A stretch of DNA of 32,144 nucleotides from assembly GCA_946480125.1 (NCBI GenBank), contig CAMLIY010000009.1:1-32144 (forward strand), given 5' to 3'. Below are positions 1 to 6,165 of this stretch, in pieces (position 1 is the first letter of the stretch; each line of letters begins with the position of its first letter). The notes under the pieces were generated by a model. The model saw nothing but the letters and a program-made list of their open reading frames with translations. It did no database searches and was not told the DNA's origin. Position numbers and translations under genes: made by a program. Source of the DNA: an uncultured Asticcacaulis sp. Lineage in GTDB: Bacteria; Pseudomonadota; Alphaproteobacteria; Caulobacterales; Caulobacteraceae.

Positions 1-61
1 GCCAGGCGGTGAAGCCGCTCAGTTTGGCGCCGGCGGGCAGGGGGGCGTCGATCGTGCTCAT
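1..61 (-). CDS. Partial CDS, N-terminus only, product unknown
   Basis: An ATG on the minus strand at 61-59 opens a frame that runs off the window edge; only 20 codons are visible, beginning MSTIDAPLPAGAKLSG. A GAGG ribosome-binding sequence lies about 7 nt upstream. The gene starts 23 bp after the stop of phnX on the same strand, so it is probably the next gene of the PLC1-FAD oxidoreductase-phnX operon. A transporter or another phosphonate gene would fit the context, but nothing in these 20 residues identifies a family. Confidence 0.6.
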   Translation of the reverse strand, partial: MSTIDAPLPAGAKLSGFTAW

Positions 62-84
62 TTTTTGCCTCAGATACGGCCAAA

Positions 85-918
85 TTAAAGAAGGATGCGG
101 GCAGGAAGGGTGCCGGGATATAGGTTTGCGGATATGCGGTTTTCGAGCTCGGGCAGCAGGGCGGGAATATCGGCGACGCTGCTGACGACGAAGTCCGCTC
201 CGGCTTCCCGCAAACCTTCAGCCGATGCTGTTACGCGGGTTTTGCGATCCTGTGATGACAGGGCGGTGAACTCGACAAGATCGAGGCCGGTGCCATTGCC
301 GCTGGCGGCCACGCCTATCGTCCAGACGCCGGCTTCGCGGCCTTCGGAGATGCCAACCGTGGCGTCATCGACCTTGACGCAGGCGCGCGCCGGCCAGACG
401 CCGAGATCGACCATCGCCTTCCAGGTCATGAGCGGTGACGGGCGGCCCTCGGCGGTTTCGCCGGCGCAGACCACAAGATCCGGCGCATAGCCCTGCGCCG
501 CGGCATTGGGCAGGATGCCCGCCATCATTTCGCGGCTATAGCCGGTGCCCGAGCCGATGCGGACCCCCTTAGAGCGCAGGTGCTTCACCAGATCGGCCGC
601 GCCGGGGATCAGCACGGCGCATTCGGTCGCGGCGCGCTCCATCAGCGGGCCGATCGCGTTGAACAGGTGGTCGATGTCGGCCGATCCGGCGTCGTGGCCC
701 TTGATTTCGCGCCATTGCGATCGCATGGGCTCACGGCCGAGGATGGCAGTGATATGGGCGCGCTTGGCCATGCCCATGTCGGCACGGGCCTCGGTCATGG
801 TCAGGTCGATGCCCTCGAGCGCGAAGACCGATTGCAAGGCGCGCACCGGCGCCAGGCTGCCGAAATCGACCATGGTGCCGGCCCAGTCGAAGATGAAGGC
901 TTTGATAGGAGACGTCAT
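85..918 (-). CDS. phnX: Phosphonoacetaldehyde hydrolase (phosphonatase)
   Basis: A 277-residue cytoplasmic HAD-superfamily enzyme that hydrolyses the C-P bond of phosphonoacetaldehyde to acetaldehyde and phosphate, the last step of 2-aminoethylphosphonate (AEP) degradation. The N-terminus carries FDWAGTMVDFGSLAP, the PhnX version of HAD motif I with its nucleophilic Asp. MGMAKRAHITAIL follows in the cap region, where the family has the Schiff-base lysine. GTGYSREMM and KVDDATVGISEGREAG match HAD motifs II and III/IV. The start at 918 is chosen because the family signature begins directly after it and GAGG lies just upstream; the open frame extends further 5' but would overlap the previous gene. 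It follows the FAD oxidoreductase by 7 bp. Length is normal for the family and no key residue appears to be missing. Confidence 0.95.
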   Translation of the reverse strand: MTSPIKAFIFDWAGTMVDFGSLAPVRALQSVFALEGIDLTMTEARADMGMAKRAHITAILGREPMRSQWREIKGHDAGSADIDHLFNAIGPLMERAATECAVLIPGAADLVKHLRSKGVRIGSGTGYSREMMAGILPNAAAQGYAPDLVVCAGETAEGRPSPLMTWKAMVDLGVWPARACVKVDDATVGISEGREAGVWTIGVAASGNGTGLDLVEFTALSSQDRKTRVTASAEGLREAGADFVVSSVADIPALLPELENRISANLYPGTLPARILL

Positions 919-925
919 GGAAACC

Positions 926-2017
926 TCAGAAGCTTTGAAAGGTACGTTCGGCGATGCCGAACGAGGTGGAAGCGCCGGCGCCGCAGGTAACGACCACAAG
1001 GCGGACATCGGGCAGGGGCTGGTCAATCAGGAACAGCTGGTCGGGCGAGGTGGCGTAGGTGCCGCTCCAGCGTTCGGTGACCGGCGGCGAGGCGCCCAGG
1101 ACGGCGCGGTATTCTTCGAGAATGAGCTGGTCGACGGCCTCGGAGGCGAAGGGCTCCGGCGCATCGCCATAATGGTGGCTGTCCCCGACCACGAGCGAAC
1201 CATCGGCGCTCTGTACCACGATCAGGTGGACGCCATTGGCCAGTTGCGCCCTATGTTCGGCTTCAAGGCGCGCTTTCAGGGCGGCGGCTTCCGGCAGGTC
1301 GGCATAGCCGAGATAACGGATCAGGCTGAGATCGGACATCACCGCGCCGGGCAGGCGAAAGCCGGGATCGGCCAGACGCAACATCTGCAACTGGCAGCGC
1401 GAAATATTGGCGGCTTTTATGCGTTCGGCAAACAGGCCGGTCAGGTCGTCACCGGGACAGACGATGATGCGTTCGGCGTGGATATCGCCCATGGAGGTAT
1501 GCAGACGTCCGGTTTCGACGCCGGTGACCGATACGCCGTAAAAGAGATCGGCGCGGTCTGCGAGCCAGGCACTGAGCTTTGGAATGGCGGTGCGCGATTC
1601 CACGCGGATATCATGCGGCGAATGCAACACGGCGCGCTGGCCCTTCGCCAGGAAAGGCGCATCGCAAGGGCGCAGCAGGCGGCAATCCTCGCCCATTTCG
1701 GTATAGAGAAAGGCGCGCAGCACGTCTTCGGATTCGGCGTAGCGGGCGCTGACATAAAGCCCGCGTTGCTCGATTTCTATTCCGGCCTGTTCGGCGACCT
1801 CCAGCCAGATATTGCGGGTTTGCATGGCCAGACGGTGAAAGTCGCCGCGCTGCTGGCCGGTGACGGTGATGAAGCCGAAATTGCGTATCGAGGCGCCGAC
1901 AGCCCGCGCATGGCGCTCGAACAGCGCGACTTTCAACCCGGCCTTCACGGCGGTCCAGGCGTGGGCGAGACCGATGATTCCGCCCCCGACCACCGCGACG
2001 TCATAACTGTCTGTCAT
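926..2017 (-). CDS. FAD-dependent amine oxidoreductase, phosphonate-operon type (TIGR03364-like)
   Basis: A 363-residue DadA/glycine-oxidase-like flavoprotein. The N-terminus has the dinucleotide-binding fold VAVVGGGIIGLAHA (residues 8-21), and the C-terminal part has the substrate-domain segment with VVVTCGAGASTSFGIA that closes the FAD site. A family of such oxidoreductases is known to co-occur with phosphonatase genes and is thought to oxidatively deaminate AEP or N-substituted or hydroxylated AEP to a phosphonoaldehyde. Lying between PLC1 and phnX, it probably makes the PhnX substrate; no PhnW transaminase is visible in the window. Its ATG at 2017 overlaps the TGA of the phospholipase gene by one base, implying translational coupling. 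The substrate is inferred from context. Confidence 0.85.
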   Translation of the reverse strand: MTDSYDVAVVGGGIIGLAHAWTAVKAGLKVALFERHARAVGASIRNFGFITVTGQQRGDFHRLAMQTRNIWLEVAEQAGIEIEQRGLYVSARYAESEDVLRAFLYTEMGEDCRLLRPCDAPFLAKGQRAVLHSPHDIRVESRTAIPKLSAWLADRADLFYGVSVTGVETGRLHTSMGDIHAERIIVCPGDDLTGLFAERIKAANISRCQLQMLRLADPGFRLPGAVMSDLSLIRYLGYADLPEAAALKARLEAEHRAQLANGVHLIVVQSADGSLVVGDSHHYGDAPEPFASEAVDQLILEEYRAVLGASPPVTERWSGTYATSPDQLFLIDQPLPDVRLVVVTCGAGASTSFGIAERTFQSF

Positions 2018-4167
2018 CAGACGACCATGGCGCCGATGCCGGGATCGGTGCGGCTGGCGCGGCCGGTCTCGATATGGCCGGCATAACGTCGCAGCCACTG
2101 GTCATTGCCGGCGATCTTCAGCGTCAGGTCGTACCACTGATCGCTGGCGGTGAGGTCAAGACGTACGGTTTCGACCCCGTTGACCGGCAGGCTGATCGTG
2201 CGATCTGCCTGGCTATAGCGCTGATCATTAACCAGGCTGATCTCAACCGGAGCGGAGCCGGTGTTCTGCACGGCCAGGCTCAGTTCGCCTGTTTTGGCGT
2301 TCTCGCTGGCGACGACCAGAACCGGCTCGACCACAAGCTTGTCGTCATCGCGCTGGACGCCTTTGAAATGACGGTAGAAACCGTTCGGGCCATGCACCGC
2401 CAGGTCATAGACCTCGCGGCCCCGATGGTTCCACTGGCCGGCCGGATGTGACTGGCCCGCATCCAGCGTATAGCGCCATGGTCCGGTGACATTATAAGGC
2501 GCGTAGTCATGGATAGTAAAGGCCGCCGCCTTGGTGCCGGTATTCGTCAGGTCGATCAGCACATCCTTGCCGGCCTGGCGAACGTTTGCGCCAATAGCGT
2601 AGGGCAGGGGGCGTGCCGGGCGCTGCTCAGTGGGCTGACCACCTGGCGCCTGCATATCCGGAATCTTCAGCGAAGGCTGGGCGGCGGCATGGGCCAGGCG
2701 CGCCTTATAATCGTCGGTCGAGGGCAGGTTGAGCTGCGACAGGTCGGCGTTCGGGGTCTTGAAGTCGAAAGCAGAGGTCAGGTCGCCGCTAATGGCGCGG
2801 CGCCAGGCGCTGATGTTGGGCTCCGTGACGCCGAAGCGCTTTTCCATGAACTTGATCGTCGAGACGTGGTCAAAAACCTCAGAGCAGACGAAACCGCCGC
2901 GGCTCCATGGCGAGATCACCATGGCCGGCACGCGGATGCCCAGGCCCAGCGGTTGCAGGCCTTTGTTTGGGTTGCCGGACTCATCGCCGTAGTCCTTGAA
3001 CTCACCGGCAACTTTGACACCGCTCCAGCCCTGGCTGTCATCAGCGGGCGGCGAGGGCGGCAGCATGTGGTCGTAAAGACCGCCGGCCTCATCGTAATTG
3101 ATGATGAACACCGTTTTGGCGAAGACCTCGGGATGGTCGGTCAGGGCCTCGATCAGCTTGGCGCAGACATTCTCGCCGTCGGCCGGCGTCCAGCTCGGAT
3201 GCTCGGAAAGCGCCGCGGCGGTGACGATCCACGAGACCTGCGGCAGCTTGCCTGCGGCGATATCGGCACGGAACGTCTCGACCAGTTGCTGGCCGTCAGA
3301 ACGGGTCCGGTCCGGTGCCGGCTTGGTTTCGGAGACCCACGAACGGCCGCGTTTATAGAGGCTGGAGGTCTTGTCGCACGGCCGGAAAGTCTTGAAGACC
3401 GAGAGAATGTTATCGCCGAAATTGTCGTATTCCTGATAGACCTTCCAGTCGATGCCTGCCTTTTCCAGGCGTTCGGCATAGGTGGTCCATTCATAGGCCT
3501 TGATCGGACGATCCTCGGCCATGTCGGCGCTGGGGGTTTCGTCCTCGCCATAATTCGACAGCACCGGTGCGCCGCCGACGTTTCCGGCGCCATTGCAGCC
3601 GGTCCACAGGTGAAGGCGGTTGGGATAGGTCTGGGTCAGGGTCGAGCAGTGGTAGGCATCGCAGATGGTGAAATTGGCGGCCAAGGCATGATAAAATGGC
3701 AGGTCCGACGCCTTGTAGTGCGTCATGCGGTTGTGCAACTGCTTGGAGACACCCCACTGGTCGTAGTGGCCGCCATTGACTATGATGGTGGCGGCGTCGT
3801 GCCCCTGGTCGGCGCCATCGACGACATAGGCGTTGGCCGTCTTCGAGTCGGCCCAGTAGGGCATGACATAGCCGTCCGGATGCTGGTCGCTCGGTTGACG
3901 CCATACGCTGTGACCATTACGCAGGCGTAAGGGGCGCGGATCGCCCTGGCCGCGCACGCCGGCGAAGGCGCCGAAATAATGATCAAACGCGCGATTTTCC
4001 TGCATGAAGATAACGACGTGCTCAACATCCATGATTGTGCCGGTCTTGTTATTGGCCGGGGTCGCCATGGCTTTCTGCAAAGAGGCCAGAGCGGCCGTAC
4101 TCAGGCCGGCGGCGGCCATCTGCAACAACTGGCGGCGATTGGTATCAATGGCGGGTGACTTGGTCAT
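2017..4167 (-). CDS. Phosphocholine-specific phospholipase C (Tat-exported), PLC1
   Basis: A 716-residue phosphoesterase-family enzyme (PF04185 type) expected to release a phosphorylated head group such as phosphocholine from a lipid in the periplasm or outside the cell. Residues 10-36 form a Tat signal (NRRQLLQMAAAGLSTAALAS). The mature chain opens with EHVVIFMQENRAFDHYFG, the family signature, followed by TLTQTYPNRLHLWTG, SEHPSWTPADG and INYDEAGGLYDHMLPPSPP. The last 200 or so residues look like the two C-terminal beta domains usual in this family, at full length. Two GntR-type operators lie just upstream. It is the first gene of an operon with the FAD oxidoreductase and phnX, which suggests that a phosphonolipid head group (AEP type) could be a substrate; that is inference. 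A second PLC lies at 16595-18736. Confidence 0.93.
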   Translation of the reverse strand: MTKSPAIDTNRRQLLQMAAAGLSTAALASLQKAMATPANNKTGTIMDVEHVVIFMQENRAFDHYFGAFAGVRGQGDPRPLRLRNGHSVWRQPSDQHPDGYVMPYWADSKTANAYVVDGADQGHDAATIIVNGGHYDQWGVSKQLHNRMTHYKASDLPFYHALAANFTICDAYHCSTLTQTYPNRLHLWTGCNGAGNVGGAPVLSNYGEDETPSADMAEDRPIKAYEWTTYAERLEKAGIDWKVYQEYDNFGDNILSVFKTFRPCDKTSSLYKRGRSWVSETKPAPDRTRSDGQQLVETFRADIAAGKLPQVSWIVTAAALSEHPSWTPADGENVCAKLIEALTDHPEVFAKTVFIINYDEAGGLYDHMLPPSPPADDSQGWSGVKVAGEFKDYGDESGNPNKGLQPLGLGIRVPAMVISPWSRGGFVCSEVFDHVSTIKFMEKRFGVTEPNISAWRRAISGDLTSAFDFKTPNADLSQLNLPSTDDYKARLAHAAAQPSLKIPDMQAPGGQPTEQRPARPLPYAIGANVRQAGKDVLIDLTNTGTKAAAFTIHDYAPYNVTGPWRYTLDAGQSHPAGQWNHRGREVYDLAVHGPNGFYRHFKGVQRDDDKLVVEPVLVVASENAKTGELSLAVQNTGSAPVEISLVNDQRYSQADRTISLPVNGVETVRLDLTASDQWYDLTLKIAGNDQWLRRYAGHIETGRASRTDPGIGAMVV

Positions 4168-4339
4168 GAGCGGCCCCTGCAGGAAAGAATTTAACGGCTG
4201 GTATAGACCAGACGATTTCCGCCGTGCTTGAATTTTTCATGACAATTTCGTCGCTTAAGTTTCACAAAACGGCAGCGAAAATCGTTTGTGACAATATATT
4301 CGTTTTGGTATAGACCAGATATTATCGTTAAGAATCGAG
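4168..4339. promoter_or_regulatory. Divergent promoter region between PLC1 operon and HD-oxygenase gene, with two GntR/HutC operators
   Basis: The 172-bp spacer holds two copies of TGGTATAGACCAGA, at 4199-4212 and 4306-4319. Each core is a near-palindrome containing GTATAGAC, which fits the GntR/HutC consensus GTnTAnAC. One copy begins about 31 bp upstream of the PLC1 start and the other ends 21 bp upstream of the HD-gene start, so each is placed to control one of the divergent transcripts. The GntR gene at 5007 is the obvious candidate binder. The sequence between the copies is AT-rich with the motif TTTGTGACAATATATTCG (about 4286-4303), which may contain promoter elements; I cannot assign -35/-10 boxes reliably. 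Confidence 0.8.
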
Positions 4340-4939
4340 ATGTTGATGACCTTGCCTGCCGACCGTATGCGCACGCCTGATTTTGAGGCGGCTCAGGACT
4401 TCGTGGACCAGATACAGCAGATCTATGCCAGCCGGGGCGATGATCATTACGGCGAGGACGTCAGCCAGCGCGAACATGCGGAACAGTGCGCCCACTATGC
4501 CCGCATTGATGGCGCCAGCGATGAGCTGGTGGTCGCCGCGCTGCTGCATGATATTGGTCATCTGCTGCACAAGTTTGGTGAGGACGCCGCCGATCGCGGC
4601 ATCGATACCAGGCACGAATGCATTGGTTCGGGCTTTCTGGCGCGCGCCCTGCCGCCGGGGGTTACTGAACCGATTGCCCTGCACGTCCGCGCCAAGCGCT
4701 ATCTCGCCACAACTCATCCGGCCTATCTTGAGGCCTTGAGCGGTGCATCGTTGCAAAGCTTTACCTTACAGGGCGGCGTCATGAGCGAGGCCGAAATCGC
4801 TGTCTTCCTGGCGGAACCGCATCATGAAGGCGCCCTTAAACTGCGAGCTTATGACGAGTTGGGTAAGGTCATTGGCATGGAAATCGCCGGTTTTGCCAGC
4901 TATTTGCCTTTGATTCGCAATCTGGCCTCAGCGCGGTAG
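4340..4939 (+). CDS. PhnZ-like HD-domain oxygenase, phosphonate-operon type
   Basis: A 199-residue HD-domain protein. The metal-ligand pattern is clear: His46 in SQREHAEQCA, His70-Asp71 in LLHDIGHLL, His92 in DTRHECIG and His115 in IALHVRAKRYL, followed by TTHPAYLEALS. Known relatives are the phosphonate-degradation-operon HD proteins, including PhnZ, a mixed-valence di-iron oxygenase that cleaves 2-amino-1-hydroxyethylphosphonate to glycine and phosphate. Tyr37 and Glu39 sit before His46 much as the substrate-gating Tyr/Glu pair does in PhnZ. No PhnY hydroxylase is visible, so the substrate supply is unknown. The start could instead be the ATG at 4346, which has GAGA at a better distance. 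It is transcribed divergently from PLC1 behind a GntR-type operator and precedes the GntR gene by 67 bp. Confidence 0.85.
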   Translation: MLMTLPADRMRTPDFEAAQDFVDQIQQIYASRGDDHYGEDVSQREHAEQCAHYARIDGASDELVVAALLHDIGHLLHKFGEDAADRGIDTRHECIGSGFLARALPPGVTEPIALHVRAKRYLATTHPAYLEALSGASLQSFTLQGGVMSEAEIAVFLAEPHHEGALKLRAYDELGKVIGMEIAGFASYLPLIRNLASAR

Positions 4940-5006
4940 AAAAAGCCGGCGAACTGATTTAAGGCGATGGACTTGCCACTGTTCATTTCGTGAAAGCCTG
5001 TGCTTT

Positions 5007-5789
5007 ATGACCATCAAACGTTCGCTTGCCCGGCCCGACTGGTGGATGGACATGGCAGAACCTGGCGCCGACGCCGGTGATCTGCGGCATTATCTCGGCG
5101 TCCGTGACAGTATCGCCGCCCGTATCCACAGCGGTGACCTGGAACAGGGCGCGTGTCTGCCGTCTGAGCGTCAGCTACAGATCGGCACGGGCGCGGCCCG
5201 GGGTACTGTGCGTTCAGCGCTTTTCCAGCTTGAGGCCGAAGGACTGATTTACCGTAAGGAACGCAGCGGCTGGTATGTGTCGCCGCCGCCGGTCGTCTAT
5301 GATCCGACCCGCTGGGAAGGCTTCATGTCCTATGTGTCGGCCCAAGGGCGTGCACCCCGGACCGAGTTGCTGGGCACGCGTGAAGTGATCGCCACACCGG
5401 AACTGGCCGTTGTCTTCGGTGTTGCGGAAGGCGCGCCCCTGTTTGAATTGCGCCGTCGCCGTCATATAGATGAACGCGCCGTGCTGGTTGAAACCATTTA
5501 TGTCGATCCGCGTCTGGCACCTGGCCTGCTGAACCATGATCTTGAAGGATCTCTGACCCAGGTTCTGCGTAACCAGTATGATGTGTCCGTCATTCGCAAC
5601 CGCATCGATATGCAGCCCTGTGCCCTGACGCAGGACGAAGCGGCGGCCTTACGCATTAAATCTGGACTGCCGGGGCTTCTGGTCAAGCGTATCAGTTATG
5701 ACGCGCAGGAACGGGTGGTTGAATATGACCTCGAATATTGGCGTCACGATGCGTTGAAGGTCAGCGTGGATATCCGCGTCACGAAATAA
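5007..5789 (+). CDS. GntR/HutC-family transcriptional regulator of phosphonate/phospholipid genes
   Basis: A 260-residue regulator. An N-terminal winged helix (about residues 28-90; RDSIAARIHSGDL, LPSERQLQIGTGAARGTVRSAL, LEAEGLIYRKERSGWYVSPPP) is followed by a UTRA effector domain (about 110-255; VFGVAEGAPLFELRRRRHIDE, AVLVETIYVDPRLAPGL, VVEYDLEYWRHDALKVSV). This is the HutC subfamily layout, shared with phosphonate-utilisation regulators of the PhnR type. HutC proteins bind GTnTAnAC palindromes, and such sites occur upstream of PLC1, the HD gene and both TonB receptors. The effector may be AEP, phosphonoacetaldehyde or phosphocholine; none can be chosen from sequence. The ribosome-binding site at 5007 is weak; starts at 5046 or 5052, behind GGTGG, would shorten the tail without touching the HTH. 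Confidence 0.9.
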   Translation: MTIKRSLARPDWWMDMAEPGADAGDLRHYLGVRDSIAARIHSGDLEQGACLPSERQLQIGTGAARGTVRSALFQLEAEGLIYRKERSGWYVSPPPVVYDPTRWEGFMSYVSAQGRAPRTELLGTREVIATPELAVVFGVAEGAPLFELRRRRHIDERAVLVETIYVDPRLAPGLLNHDLEGSLTQVLRNQYDVSVIRNRIDMQPCALTQDEAAALRIKSGLPGLLVKRISYDAQERVVEYDLEYWRHDALKVSVDIRVTK

Positions 5790-6165
5790 ACAATAAAAAC
5801 GAAAATTGCGTCGCGCGCTCGCCTTTGCGTGAGCGCGATGCTCCGTGTTATTGGAAATTTTGTGACATTGAATTGCATATATAAGCATCTCTTTGTGACA
5901 GTATTGTTAAATATTGCAGAATCGAAATTATATTTATTAGTCTAATAAAACTGGTTTACACCAGATTTGTTTTGAGACATTAAGCAACGGCTTCTTATTA
6001 ATAAAATTGGTTTGGACGTAACTTGATCCACCTGAATTCTGTCTTGTGTCAGAAGATGCACCCCCATGTGTATCGGCCTGCGCGAAGGCAGGGACACGAT
6101 GAGGTTCCGGCGTCCGGTAAAGAAGCATCGCAATTCGGGCTTATGCACACGTTTGGAGAAACATC
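5790..6165 (+). promoter_or_regulatory. Intergenic region and leader upstream of TonB receptor 1
   Basis: This 376-bp gap without a gene contains several elements. A hairpin at 5814-5837 (CGCGCTC / GAGCGCG arms) follows the GntR gene and may end its transcript, though no T-run follows. An AT-rich stretch has an inverted repeat TTTATTA / TAATAAA at 5933-5949. A GntR/HutC-type site lies at 5951-5964. The remaining 200 bp resemble the leader of the next receptor. GGAGA at 6155-6159 is the ribosome-binding site. A small open frame starting at 6066 overlaps the receptor gene out of frame and is not credible. Confidence 0.7.
5951..5964. promoter_or_regulatory. GntR/HutC-type operator upstream of TonB receptor 1
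   Basis: CTGGTTTACACCAG is a near-palindrome that contains GTTTACAC, a full match to the HutC consensus GTnTAnAC. It shares CTGG, TA and CCAGA with the two sites in the PLC1/HD divergent promoter. It lies 215 bp upstream of the receptor start codon, followed by ATTTGTTTTGAGACAT, which is also conserved at the second receptor. Assignment to the nearby GntR protein is inference. Confidence 0.7.

Noticed and set aside
545..2086. Long plus-strand open frame of 513 codons opposite the FAD oxidoreductase and phnX
   Set aside because: It is antisense to two well-recognised genes, has no family motifs and low-complexity Gly/Ala/Arg-rich composition; a shadow of high-GC coding DNA.
2509..3930. Plus-strand open frame of 473 codons opposite PLC1
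   Set aside because: It mirrors the phospholipase codons; no domain, signal or ribosome-binding site supports it.
4238..4296. ATGACA and GTGACA words that could be Pho-box halves
   Set aside because: They are not arranged as direct repeats at the 11-bp spacing of a Pho box, so PhoB control cannot be claimed from sequence.
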